A stretch of 64,000 bases of DNA from the NCBI RefSeq assembly GCF_030848945.1, contig NZ_JANHAX010000002.1, positions 620,001 to 684,000 on the forward strand. Direction: 5' to 3'. How positions within the stretch are numbered: position 1 is the stretch's first letter; every line of letters starts with the position of its first letter. The position numbers and the translations under genes are program-made. Source of the stretch: Marimonas arenosa (GTDB lineage Bacteria > Pseudomonadota > Alphaproteobacteria > Rhodobacterales > Rhodobacteraceae). This document shows, one piece after another, positions 42,628 to 50,096 of this stretch. The notes under the pieces were generated by a model. That model was not told the origin of the DNA, searched no databases, and saw nothing but the letters and a program-made list of their open reading frames with translations.

Positions 42628-43734
42628 TCAGCCGACGAGTTCGTCGGCCATGTCGGAGACCAGATCGGAGAAGAAGGCCTGTTGCCGGGCGTTGGGCTGA
42701 CGTTGGGCGAGGGTGTCGGCCATCGGGTCGGGCGCGATGTGGGGCGAGCCCGAGAGCTGTTCCAGCACCGCGTGACCGCAAAACGGGACATAGGCCTCGG
42801 AATAACCGCCCTCGTGAACCAGCACGAGCTTGCCGTCGCAGACCCGGTCGGCCACCGCCATCATCCGCGCGGTCATCTGGCGGTAGGTGTCGGCGGTGCA
42901 GACCATATGCGCCAGCGGATCGAAGGCGCTGGCGTCGAAACCGCAGGCGACGACGATCACGTCGGGAGCATAGTCGGTGAGCGATGGGATGACGATGCGG
43001 TCAATCACCTCGAGATAGGTGTGGTGGCCGGCGCCGGGGGGCAGGGGGATGTTCATGTTGAAACCCGCGCCGGCGCCGGTGCCGCGATCGGTGAGATCAC
43101 CGGTGTCGAGCGGGTAGTTGTGTTCTTCGTGGATCGAGATCGTCAGCACGTCATCACGGTCGTAGAAGATCGCCTCGGTGCCGTTGCCGTGGTGCACGTC
43201 CCAGTCGACGACGGCGAAGCGTGCGGCGGCGCCGGAGGCGATGGCGGCCTCGATGGCGATGGCGATGTTGTTCAGCAGGCAGAAGCCGTTGGGCCAGTCG
43301 GGCAGGCAATGATGGCCGGGCGGTCGTGACAGCGCATAAGCATTGTCGAGCGTGCCGTCGAGCACCTGGGCCAGCGCTTCCTTGGCCAGTCCTGCCGAGA
43401 GCGCGGCGATTTCGAACCCGCCCTTGAGAAACGGAGTCCGGAGGCCCAATTCGCCGCCGCCGGCATCGGAGGTTTCCTTGAATTTCGTCAGAAAGGATTC
43501 GGGATGGACGCGGGCCATGTCGCTCCAGGTCGCAGGCAGGGCGGACTGCATCGCCAAGTCTTTCTCGATGCTGCTCACCGCCATCAGGTTTTTCAGCCGC
43601 CGCTTGGTCTCGGGGTTTTCCGGTAACCCGCCGGCGGCCAGCGGTTGCACGAAGTCGCCCAGTGGCAGGGTTAGCGCGTAGGCGCCGCCGCCGTGCCAGA
43701 AGCATTTCTCGTCCCAGAAAAAGCCGGTTGCCAT
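42628..43734 (-). CDS. Histone deacetylase family amidohydrolase
   Basis: A 368-aa class II HDAC-like Zn-hydrolase. Motifs are 'SRPPGHHCLPDWPNGFCLLN' (the His pair), 'VVDWDVHHGNGTEAIF' (Zn-binding Asp and His), 'CGFDASAFDPLA' (third Zn-ligand Asp) and 'LVHEGGYSEAYVPFC' (with the catalytic Tyr region). In bacteria such enzymes remove acetyl groups from polyamines or small amides. Start ATG 43734 has GGGGAGA six nt upstream; a longer reading from 44094 overlaps the divergent DUF167 gene and is rejected. Confidence 0.93.
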   Translation of the reverse strand: MATGFFWDEKCFWHGGGAYALTLPLGDFVQPLAAGGLPENPETKRRLKNLMAVSSIEKDLAMQSALPATWSDMARVHPESFLTKFKETSDAGGGELGLRTPFLKGGFEIAALSAGLAKEALAQVLDGTLDNAYALSRPPGHHCLPDWPNGFCLLNNIAIAIEAAIASGAAARFAVVDWDVHHGNGTEAIFYDRDDVLTISIHEEHNYPLDTGDLTDRGTGAGAGFNMNIPLPPGAGHHTYLEVIDRIVIPSLTDYAPDVIVVACGFDASAFDPLAHMVCTADTYRQMTARMMAVADRVCDGKLVLVHEGGYSEAYVPFCGHAVLEQLSGSPHIAPDPMADTLAQRQPNARQQAFFSDLVSDMADELVG

Positions 43735-43820
43735 TGGTCTCTCCCCGATTCCCATTGACCCGATTAGCGCCCGGGCGGGGAGGGATTGCAACCGTCCGGT
43801 TGCAGCGGCTAGGCAGGGGC

Positions 43821-44075
43821 ATGGCCGATCCAGACCTGTCAGAGCTGGCGCGCCCGGGCGCCGAGATTGCCGTGCGCGTGACGCCGAAGGCGGCGCGCAA
43901 CAGCGTCGTCGTGGCGGACGGGGCGATTCGGGTCTACGTGACCGTGGTGCCGGAGGGTGGCAAGGCCAACGCCGCCGTGCAGAAGCTTCTGGCCAAAGCG
44001 TTGGGGGTGCCGAAATCGCGGCTGGAGCTGGTGCGGGGGCAGACCGGCCGGGACAAGGTGTTCCGTCTGGTTTAG
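43821..44075 (+). CDS. DUF167 (YggU-like) family protein
   Basis: An 84-aa protein of the UPF0235/DUF167 family: 'IAVRVTPKAARNSVVVADGA' and 'VPEGGKANAAVQKLLAKALG' followed by 'GQTGRDKVFRL'. This small alpha/beta fold is widely conserved with unknown function. The ATG at 43821 follows AGGCAGGGGC and lies 86 nt from the divergent HDAC start; an upstream in-frame extension to 43662 overlaps that gene and is not used. Confidence 0.88.
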   Translation: MADPDLSELARPGAEIAVRVTPKAARNSVVVADGAIRVYVTVVPEGGKANAAVQKLLAKALGVPKSRLELVRGQTGRDKVFRLV

Positions 44076-44118
44076 TGGCCGCCAGCCGAGGCAAGGCGGC
44101 AGCGATGTCATGACGCCG

Positions 44119-44355
44119 TCAGGCTTTGGGCGACAGCGAGTAAACCCCTTCGGGCAGGTTGAGCGCGGCCGCGAGGTCGCGGACCTGGGCCAGCGACAAG
44201 GTGATCTTCTGAACCCCGTCGGTGCGAGGGTCGAATTGCTCGACCGTGATGCATTCGGCGAAGGCGTTGACGATCACGTCTTCCTGCAGCGGCGCGGCGC
44301 CTTCATCGACCAGGGTGATGACGGTGGCGTCAAATTCGTGTTCGATACTAAACAT
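44119..44355 (-). CDS. Conserved hypothetical protein, 78 aa
   Basis: A 78-aa acidic protein, 'MFSIEHEFDATVITLVDEGA' at the N-terminus and 'SLAQVRDLAAALNLPEGVYS' near the end, with no Cys and no membrane segment. It looks like a small compact beta-alpha protein, and I recall homologues in other Rhodobacterales but no function. Convergent with DUF167 (43 nt between stops) and divergent from the M48 lipoprotein gene. Confidence 0.68.
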   Translation of the reverse strand: MFSIEHEFDATVITLVDEGAAPLQEDVIVNAFAECITVEQFDPRTDGVQKITLSLAQVRDLAAALNLPEGVYSLSPKA

Positions 44356-44465
44356 GGCCGTAGATTAACCGGCGAAATCCGGCGCGCAAGCATTCACCTT
44401 GGTGTGAGGGGGCTGGCGGCGGCCATGGTCGGTGCTATCTTGCCGGTCAAAATCAAGGAAAAGGA

Positions 44466-45179
44466 ATGATGCGAGGTCTGGCCCTTGTTTCCATGCTGGC
44501 ATTGGCCGGGTGCATGACGGTGACGCAGCCGCCGCCCGGCAAGACGCCGCACGAGGCGCAGAGTTCGCGGCTGACGGCGCGGATGCAGGCGCAGAAGGCC
44601 GCCCGGCAGTTCGTCAGCGTGGTCGAGACGGTGGAACCGGTCGCTGAACGGGAATGCCGGCGCCTGGCACCGCGGTCGAATTGCGATTTCCAGATCGTGG
44701 TGGATGATCGTCAGGGACAGCCGCCCAACGCACTGCAATTCGAGGACGATTCGGGGCGGCCGGTGATTGCCTTTACCCTGGCACTGATCGCCGAGGTGCA
44801 GAATGCCGACGAGCTGGCCTTCGTGATGGGCCACGAAACCGCGCATCACATTGCCGGGCACCTGCGCCGCCAGGAAGAGAATGCCGCGATCGGGGCCGAG
44901 GCTTTTGCCCGGCTGGCCGAGCTGACCGGCGCCAGCCCGAGCATGGTCGAAAACGCCCAGGAGCTGGGTGCGGCGGTCGGCGCGCGGACCTATTCCAAGG
45001 AATTCGAGCTCGAGGCCGACGCGCTGGGCACGGTGATCACCAAGCGGGCCGGGTACGACCCGGTGATCGGGGCGGCGTTTTTCACCCGCCTGCCCGACCC
45101 CGGCAATCGCTTTCTGGGCACCCATCCGCCCAATGACCGGCGGCTGGAGACCGTGCGCCGGGTGGCGGGGCAGACCTGA
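44466..45179 (+). CDS. M48 family metallopeptidase lipoprotein
   Basis: A 237-aa predicted lipoprotein (lipobox 'ALAGC', Cys16) with a gluzincin active site HExxH at H123-E-T-A-H127 in 'FVMGHETAHHIAGH'. The third ligand is the Glu in 'EFELEADALG'. This corresponds to the catalytic core of M48 (BepA/LoiP-like) periplasmic proteases, which act in envelope quality control; no TPR domain is present. Start is next to AAGGAATG; a second ATG at 44469 is equally possible. Confidence 0.9.
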   Translation: MMRGLALVSMLALAGCMTVTQPPPGKTPHEAQSSRLTARMQAQKAARQFVSVVETVEPVAERECRRLAPRSNCDFQIVVDDRQGQPPNALQFEDDSGRPVIAFTLALIAEVQNADELAFVMGHETAHHIAGHLRRQEENAAIGAEAFARLAELTGASPSMVENAQELGAAVGARTYSKEFELEADALGTVITKRAGYDPVIGAAFFTRLPDPGNRFLGTHPPNDRRLETVRRVAGQT

Positions 45180-45190
45180 GCCGGGCCGCG

Positions 45191-45451
45191 TCAGCGGCGG
45201 ATCAGACGCAGGCCGATCCCGGTCAGCGACATCACGATCCAAAAGCCCTGGATCAGCGCCGCGGCGAGATTGAAGCTGACCGCCAGGCCGAGCAGCACGA
45301 GGCTGGCCGCGGAGCAGTTCACCACGTAGTAGGTGATGCAGTCGCCCGACACGCGGCGAAGGGCCAGCAGCGTGTAATTCATGACGTAAAGCGCGAATCC
45401 GATCACGCCGAGGCATTCGAAAAGGGTGACATCGGGCAGGGAAAAGGTCAT
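45191..45451 (-). CDS. CBU_0592-like small membrane protein
   Basis: An 86-aa protein with three hydrophobic helices: 'LGVIGFALYVMNYTLLAL', 'VVNCSAASLVLLGLAVSF' and 'LIQGFWIVMSLTGIGLRL'. The spacing and the 'SGDCITYYVVN' linker fit the CBU_0592-like family of unknown function. Start ATG 45451 is assigned by the family pattern; the ribosome site is weak. A longer in-frame reading to 45724 overlaps the divergent IMPACT-like gene and is rejected. Its stop is 11 nt from the converging M48 stop. Confidence 0.76.
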   Translation of the reverse strand: MTFSLPDVTLFECLGVIGFALYVMNYTLLALRRVSGDCITYYVVNCSAASLVLLGLAVSFNLAAALIQGFWIVMSLTGIGLRLIRR

Positions 45452-45545
45452 GGAGGAACTCACTTGGCTGAAATCGTCGGAGCGTCTGAATGCCGGGATC
45501 GTATAGCATGGTTTTGAACGTGGTTCAGGTCCGGGATTCCTGACC

Positions 45546-45911
45546 ATGCGGCAGATCGAGAACGTGGTCAGCGACCGGGGGTCGAAATATGCCGTCTCCG
45601 GCGGGCCTGCGGCCAGCCGCGGTGACGTGGACGACTTTCTCAAAGCTTTGAAACGCAACCGGAAATACGCCAGGGCCACGCATAACAGCTGGGGCGTTCT
45701 GCTGTCGGATGGCACGCCGCTCAAGGGCGACGATGGCGAAAGCGGGGCGGGGATGGTGATCCTGCGGATGCTCGAGCGGGCGGGGCTGCGGGATCACGTG
45801 ATCGTGGTGACCCGCTGGTATGGCGGCACCAAGCTGGGCGGTGATCGGTTCCGGCGGGTGCAGGATTGCGTGCGCGCCTATATCGACACGCAGCCGGGCG
45901 GGCCGGCTTGA
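45546..45911 (+). CDS. IMPACT/YigZ-like (UPF0029) protein, N-domain only
   Basis: A 121-aa protein matching the UPF0029 N-terminal domain: 'ATHNSWGVLLSDGTPLKGDD' then 'GESGAGMVILRMLERAGL' and the signature 'VIVVTRWYGGTKLGGDRFRR'. Bacterial YigZ proteins are ~200 aa with an added C-terminal domain, which is absent here. The family is linked to translation control in eukaryotes (IMPACT). It precedes the DUF6455 pair by about 60 nt in the same direction. Confidence 0.88.
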   Translation: MRQIENVVSDRGSKYAVSGGPAASRGDVDDFLKALKRNRKYARATHNSWGVLLSDGTPLKGDDGESGAGMVILRMLERAGLRDHVIVVTRWYGGTKLGGDRFRRVQDCVRAYIDTQPGGPA

Positions 45912-45974
45912 TCAGGGTCAAGGACGGTGCTGGATGGGACCCGTAAATTTCGCTTATCTGCGGAGGAGAAGCCG

Positions 45975-46271
45975 TTGAAACCATTGGGAGGCACGCGGCA
46001 GCATTTTTGGCTGGCGAAGCGAATGGCGGGCCAGCACGCGCTGGACCTGGCGCAGGCGATGGCTCGTGGCGACTTGGACCAATCCGACTGGGCCAAGGTG
46101 GTGCAGCGGTGCCGGGAGTGCGACTGGACGGGGGGCTGCCGGCGCTATCTCGCTCGCGGCGAGGGCGCGAAACAGGCGGCGGAGAAATGGCCGGGGGGGT
46201 GTCCCAACCGCGCCGTTTTTGCCACGCTCAAGGCCATGGAGGAACTGGAAAATACCTATGAAAGACAATGA
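45975..46271 (+). CDS. DUF6455 family Cys-rich small protein, first of a tandem pair
   Basis: About 98 aa from TTG 45975, which stands six nt after GGAGGAG; a GTG at 45927 with a weaker site would add 16 residues. The core 'RQHFWLAKRMAGQHALDLAQ' and 'CRECDWTGGCRRYLA' plus a later Cys in 'GGCPNRAVF' define the family. Four Cys (C-x2-C-x5-C...C) suggest a metal or disulfide site. It is followed by a paralogue that overlaps it by 14 nt. Families of this type are common in roseobacters with unknown function. Confidence 0.78.
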   Translation: MKPLGGTRQHFWLAKRMAGQHALDLAQAMARGDLDQSDWAKVVQRCRECDWTGGCRRYLARGEGAKQAAEKWPGGCPNRAVFATLKAMEELENTYERQ

Positions 46272-46521
46272 TATGCCGCTCGGCGATCCGGCTGTTCACT
46301 TCTGGCTGACACGTTCGGTCGCGCGCGCTATGGGTGTGAACCTGAGCCAGGCGATGGCAACGGGCAGGATCTCGGCGCAGGACTATGAGGAGATGGTGAC
46401 GGCCTGCTGCGGCTGTATGCACGTGGCCGGTTGTCAGGCCTGGTTGGCGACCGAGGCGGTGGTGCGGTCGGCGCCGTTCGAGGCCTGCGCGCATCGCACG
46501 GTGCTGGAGCGGTTGCAGTAA
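46258..46521 (+). CDS. DUF6455 family Cys-rich small protein, second of a tandem pair
   Basis: An 87-aa paralogue of the preceding gene: 'AVHFWLTRSVARAMGVNLSQ', then 'DYEEMVTACCGCMHVAGCQ' and a fourth conserved Cys in 'FEACAHR'. The Cys pattern C-x2-C-x5-C...C aligns with gene one, plus an extra Cys beside the first. Start ATG 46258 lies inside the previous reading frame, so the two are translationally coupled. It ends 66 nt before dgkA. Confidence 0.82.
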   Translation: MKDNDMPLGDPAVHFWLTRSVARAMGVNLSQAMATGRISAQDYEEMVTACCGCMHVAGCQAWLATEAVVRSAPFEACAHRTVLERLQ

Positions 46522-46587
46522 GCAGGGCTTGCCCGAGTCCTTGATTTCGCACATCTTTTCGCCTGAGTCCCGGAGGAGGGGGCGGGC

Positions 46588-46950
46588 ATGCTGTATTTCT
46601 TCAAGCGGCTCAAGTGGCGCTTCATCTGGAGCTGGCGCGGGGTGCGGCGCACCTGGGAGAGCGAATACTCGTTCCGCTCCTGGGTATGGGCCAACGTGGT
46701 GTCAGCCGCCTTGGCGCTGATCTTGCCGATTTCCCTAGCGGAGCAGGCGCTTATCCTGTCGCTGGGCGTACTGGTCCTGGCGTTCGAACTGCTTAACACG
46801 GCGGTCGAACACACCGTCGACTACATCTCGGAAGAGACCCATCCGTTGGCCGAGAAGGCCAAGGACGCGGCCAGTGCCGGGGTCTTCCTGTCCTCGCTCG
46901 CCGCCGGCACCGCCTGGCTGGTGGTATTGACCCAGTTCATTCCCTGGTAA
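46588..46950 (+). CDS. dgkA: Diacylglycerol kinase
   Basis: A 120-aa small membrane kinase of the prokaryotic DgkA type, phosphorylating diacylglycerol to phosphatidate. Three membrane segments are visible, and the catalytic signature is 'ELLNTAVEHTVDYISEETHP' followed by 'AEKAKDAASAGVFLSSLAAG'. The ATG at 46588 has a strong purine-rich site (GGAGGAGGGGGCGGG). A 16-nt perfect palindrome covers its stop codon. Confidence 0.93.
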   Translation: MLYFFKRLKWRFIWSWRGVRRTWESEYSFRSWVWANVVSAALALILPISLAEQALILSLGVLVLAFELLNTAVEHTVDYISEETHPLAEKAKDAASAGVFLSSLAAGTAWLVVLTQFIPW

Positions 46951-46961
46951 CCCGGGTTACC
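46946..46961. other. 16-nt perfect palindrome over the dgkA stop codon
   Basis: GGTAACCCGGGTTACC, self-complementary over its full length, contains the dgkA TAA at 46948-46950. It is too short-looped to be an ordinary hairpin and more like a protein-binding site, or part of the composite repeat that follows. Confidence 0.65.
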
Positions 46962-46983
46962 GCCACCGCACGGGGCAAAACGG

Positions 46984-47031
46984 CGGTCTGGCCACCCGGC
47001 TGGCAATCCGGCTGGCAGCCCGTCTGGCGCC
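46984..47031 (+). repeat. Four tandem 12-nt CTGGC-type repeats, copy 2
   Basis: Units CGGTCTGGCCAC, CCGGCTGGCAAT, CCGGCTGGCAGC and CCGTCTGGCGCC. As in the copy at 29703-29750, the outer units have T and the inner two G at position 4. AAAAC lies shortly before the array, and GTTAAC begins exactly 31 nt past the last unit (47062). Both copies lie between converging genes. Confidence 0.8.
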
Positions 47032-47133
47032 CGGTGGCGCAAGGATTTGGCAAGGCGCGGGGTTAACACGGCGTCCGGTGCGGCGTGCAGGCCCCGGTGC
47101 CGGAAAGATCGACCGGGCCGGGGCGCGACGGGC

Positions 47134-47376
47134 TCAGAGCTTGGAATGGCTGCCGTCGCAAAGCGGTGCCTTCGACGAGTGCTTGCAGCCGCAGAAGAAA
47201 ACCTTCTTCGAGGTCTCGGCGGTATACTTGATCGGCGAGAAGCCGGTGTCCTTGTGGCTGCCGTCGCAGAACGGCTGCTTCTTGGACTTGCCGCAGGCGC
47301 ACCAGAAGTAGTTCTTGCCTTCTTCGACCTCGACGGCAAAGGGGGCTTTCTGGGCGATCTCGGGGGTGTCGGTCAT
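47134..47376 (-). CDS. CDGSH-type iron-sulfur protein with two motifs
   Basis: An 80-aa protein carrying two complete CDGSH cluster motifs: C-A-C-G-K-S-K-K-Q-P-F-CDGSH and C-G-C-K-H-S-S-K-A-P-L-CDGSH. Each fits C-x-C-x2-S-x3-P-x-C-D-G-S-H, giving a 3Cys-1His [2Fe-2S] site. Two-motif monomers are the usual bacterial form of mitoNEET relatives, and redox or Fe-S transfer roles are proposed. No signal peptide or anchor is visible, so it is cytoplasmic. Confidence 0.93.
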   Translation of the reverse strand: MTDTPEIAQKAPFAVEVEEGKNYFWCACGKSKKQPFCDGSHKDTGFSPIKYTAETSKKVFFCGCKHSSKAPLCDGSHSKL

Positions 47377-47477
47377 TGGGTGCGTCTCCTAGGGTTCGGC
47401 GTGGTGGCGGCCAAGGTGGCGCGGAGCAGGAGGAAGGTCAATGCGGTGATCTGCGCGCGGTTGCAGGGGGGATGTGC

Positions 47478-47765
47478 TCAGATGCCGTCCACGATCACCA
47501 CGTGGCCGGTGGAGCAGGACCGGCGCAGCTCCTTGAGCGGGGCGTAGGCGTCGGATTTGAACAGCGCACGGGCGCTGTCCATGTCGGGAAACTCGAACAG
47601 GACGATGCGGGTCGGCTGCCAGTCGCCTTCGAGGACTTCGTGCGCACCGCCGCGGGCGAGCTATCTGCCGCCCATCTGCTCGACCACGGGTTTCACCCGT
47701 TTCATGAATTCCGCATAGGGTTCGGGATCGTGAATTTCGACGTCGTAGATCAGGTAAGCGGGCAT
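47478..47765 (-). pseudogene. DUF1330 family gene interrupted by an amber codon
   Basis: The frame from ATG 47765 (good AGGAGA site) encodes 'MPAYLIYDVEIHDPEPYAEF' and 'MKRVKPVVEQMGGR', then reaches TAG at 47661-47663. The same frame continues intact to a normal TGA at 47478 with 'LARGGAHEVLEGDWQPTRIV' and ends VVIVDGI. The full length (95 residues plus stop) equals a normal DUF1330 protein (EthD-like dimeric alpha/beta barrel). DUF1330 proteins carry a Tyr at the TAG position, one base from TAT/TAC. This is a fresh nonsense mutation, read-through, or a sequencing error. Confidence 0.85.
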
Positions 47766-47855
47766 GGGGTTCTCCTTTGGCTTCGGGAAGCGTAGCATGA
47801 AAGCCGCAAGGGGATGCGTTTGTTGCGCAACAGGTTTCCGGAGGAGGGACAAGGG

Positions 47856-48200
47856 ATGATTGCACGCAGGCTGGTTCTGGCATTGCCGTTACTGTTTGCC
47901 GCACCGGTGATGGCGCAGGAGATACCGTCGGACATTTCCGGCACCTACCGCGTCGAGGGGCGCAACCCGGACGGCTCGGCCTATACCGGCCAGCTGACCG
48001 TGGTGGAAAGCACCGGCGGGGCGGTGGCGTTTGCCTGGATCGTCGCCAAGCAGAGCTATGCCGGGGTCGGCACCCGCGACGGCCGGGTGGTGACCGTGGA
48101 CTGGGGCGCCGACACGCCGGTGGTTTACGTGATCATGCCGGGGGGCAAGATGTACGGCACCTGGGCGGACGGCAAGGCGCTGGAGCGGGCGGTGAAGTGA
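47856..48200 (+). CDS. Small secreted protein of unknown function
   Basis: A 114-aa protein with a Sec signal ('RRLVLALPLLFAAPVMAQ', cleavage after residue 20 or so) and a mature part with repeated beta strands: 'ISGTYRVEGRNPDGSAYTGQ', 'AFAWIVAKQSYAGVGTRDG', 'YVIMPGGKMYGTWADGKA'. ATG 47856 follows GGAGGAGGGACAAGGG; a start 14 codons earlier at 47814 is less likely. Similar short exported proteins occur in Rhodobacteraceae. No function known. Confidence 0.75.
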   Translation: MIARRLVLALPLLFAAPVMAQEIPSDISGTYRVEGRNPDGSAYTGQLTVVESTGGAVAFAWIVAKQSYAGVGTRDGRVVTVDWGADTPVVYVIMPGGKMYGTWADGKALERAVK

Positions 48201-48283
48201 GGCGTTTGGTGGGTTGAAAACGCGCCCGTCGGGGTAACTCTTGAACAGACCGGTCGCGCGGCGGCACGCCGGGCAGCGCCCGA

Positions 48284-48303
48284 CCCGCCCCCCACGGGGC
48301 GGG
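48284..48303. terminator. Possible terminator hairpin between converging genes
   Basis: CCCGCCCC, loop CCAC, GGGGCGGG gives a perfect 8-bp stem, followed on the plus strand by CGCTTATTC. It lies 84 nt after the secreted-protein stop and about 100 nt before the rimO stop. The T-run is poor. Confidence 0.5.
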
Positions 48304-48399
48304 CGCTTATTCGGCGTTGGGAATGTTTCGGCGGGTATCGCATCTGCGCCGAAGCGCGCGGTTCGGAACCGCCCCGCCGGGTCGGACGCTGCCCGGGGT

Positions 48400-49770
48400 T
48401 CAGGCGGGGAGCCGTCCCCACAAATCATATTCCCCCGCCTCGTCGACCTCGACGGTGACGATTTCCCCGACTGACAGCCCCTCGGTGCCCTCGTCGATGA
48501 ACAGATTGCCGTCGATTTCGGGCGCATCCGCTTTTGTCCGGCAGGTGGCGATGCCGTCATCGTCGATGTCGTCGATGATGACGTCGAGAGTCTGGCCGAC
48601 TTTCGCCGCCAGCTTGGCCTCGGAAATCGTCTGGGCCTTTTCCATGAACCGTTCCCAACGCTCCTGCTTGACCTCTTCGGGGACGTGGTCGGGTAAAGCG
48701 TTGGAGGCGGCGCCGGCGACGTTTTCGTACTGGAAGCAGCCGACCCGGTCGAGCTGGGCCTCGTCGAGCCAGTCGAGCAAAGTCTGGAATTCTTCCTCGG
48801 TTTCGCCGGGATAACCGACGATGAAGGTCGAGCGCAGGGTGATGTCGGGGCAGATGTCGCGCCATTCGGCGATCCGGTCGAGGGTCTTTTCCGCCGCCGC
48901 CGGGCGGGCCATGCGCCTCAGCGTGTCGGGATGGGCGTGCTGGAAGGGCACGTCGAGATAGGGCAGGATCAGCCCCTCGGCCATCAGCGGGATCAGCTCG
49001 CGCACATGCGGGTAGGGATAGACGTAGTGCAGCCGGACCCAGGCGCCCAAGCTGCCGAGGTCGCGGGCCAGCGCGGTGATCGGCTGTTCGCCCGCAGGCC
49101 GGTCGTCGCGCGGCCAGTCGATGCCATAGGCGGACGTGTCCTGCGAGATGACCAGAAGTTCCCGGACGCCGCTCTCCACCAATTTTTCGGCCTCGCGCAG
49201 CACAGCGCGGTGCGGGCGCGAGACCAGCCGCCCGCGCATCGCCGGGATGATGCAGAATTTGCAGTGGTGATTGCAGCCTTCCGAAATCTTGAGATAGCTG
49301 TAATGCCGCGGGGTGAGCTTGACGCCCGAGGCCGGCAGCAGGTCGATGAACGGGTCTGGGTCGGGCGGCACGGCGGCGTGCACCGCCTCGAGCACCTGTT
49401 CATACTGGTGCGGGCCGGTGACGGCGAGGACGCGGGGATGCGCCCCGGTGATGTAGTCGGGCTCGGCCCCGAGGCAGCCGGTGACGATGACCTTACCGTT
49501 TTCAGTGAGGGCCTCTCCGATGGCGTCGAGGCTTTCCGACTTGGCGCTATCGAGGAAACCGCAGGTGTTGACGATCACCGCGTCGGCGCCGGCATAATCG
49601 GGCGAGATGCCGTAGCCCTCGGCCCGGAGCCGGGTGAGGATGCGTTCGCTGTCGACCAGCGCCTTGGGGCAGCCGAGCGAGACCATGCCGATGGTGGGCT
49701 GGCCGGGGCGACGCGCATCGGAGAGCCGCGCGTGGGCGAGGTCGGGTCGGAGATCGGGCGGATTGGTCAT
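48400..49770 (-). CDS. rimO: Ribosomal protein S12 methylthiotransferase
   Basis: A 456-aa radical-SAM methylthiotransferase that modifies an Asp of ribosomal protein S12. The UPF0004 domain has three cluster Cys in '[12 protein letters not shown]', '[16 protein letters not shown]' and '[11 protein letters not shown]'. The radical-SAM motif is '[19 protein letters not shown]' (CxxxCxxC), followed by '[18 protein letters not shown]' and '[13 protein letters not shown]', and a C-terminal TRAM domain ends the protein. These match RimO rather than MiaB. ATG 49770 is preferred; a reading to 50094 overlaps the divergent region. Confidence 0.95.
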   Translation of the reverse strand: MTNPPDLRPDLAHARLSDARRPGQPTIGMVSLGCPKALVDSERILTRLRAEGYGISPDYAGADAVIVNTCGFLDSAKSESLDAIGEALTENGKVIVTGCLGAEPDYITGAHPRVLAVTGPHQYEQVLEAVHAAVPPDPDPFIDLLPASGVKLTPRHYSYLKISEGCNHHCKFCIIPAMRGRLVSRPHRAVLREAEKLVESGVRELLVISQDTSAYGIDWPRDDRPAGEQPITALARDLGSLGAWVRLHYVYPYPHVRELIPLMAEGLILPYLDVPFQHAHPDTLRRMARPAAAEKTLDRIAEWRDICPDITLRSTFIVGYPGETEEEFQTLLDWLDEAQLDRVGCFQYENVAGAASNALPDHVPEEVKQERWERFMEKAQTISEAKLAAKVGQTLDVIIDDIDDDGIATCRTKADAPEIDGNLFIDEGTEGLSVGEIVTVEVDEAGEYDLWGRLPA

Positions 49771-50051
49771 GGCGCGGGTGATAACCGGGATTGGGGGCGC
49801 GGGAAAGAGGCGGCGTGCCGGCGTGCCGGCGTGTCCTGTCCGGGAACATGTGCATTGCGACGCGGGTCTGCAACGCGGGGCGATATCGGGGCGGGGGGAC
49901 CGGCGGCGGTTCAAGTTTGACTGGAAACCCGATCCGCATTCCGGGTATGAGCGCGTCAGCAGGGATTGTTGCGGTTGTTCGCCTGTCCGTCTCGCGCGGT
50001 GCGGGGCGAAAGGCCCGCGTTTTCCGCGGCGCCTCGGCCCCCACCCCGGGG

Positions 50052-50075
50052 CCCGGGCGGACCAGACCGCCCGGG
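50052..50075. other. Perfect 9-bp hairpin upstream of asmA
   Basis: CCCGGGCGG, loop ACCAGA, CCGCCCGGG, ending 21 nt before the asmA ATG. It lies in the asmA leader and could sequester the AAGGGGGC ribosome site or be a leftover terminator. A short tandem repeat of GGCGTGCC occurs earlier in the same rimO-asmA gap (49812-49835). Confidence 0.6.
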
Positions 50076-50096
50076 GGCGCAGGCAAGGGGGCACTC

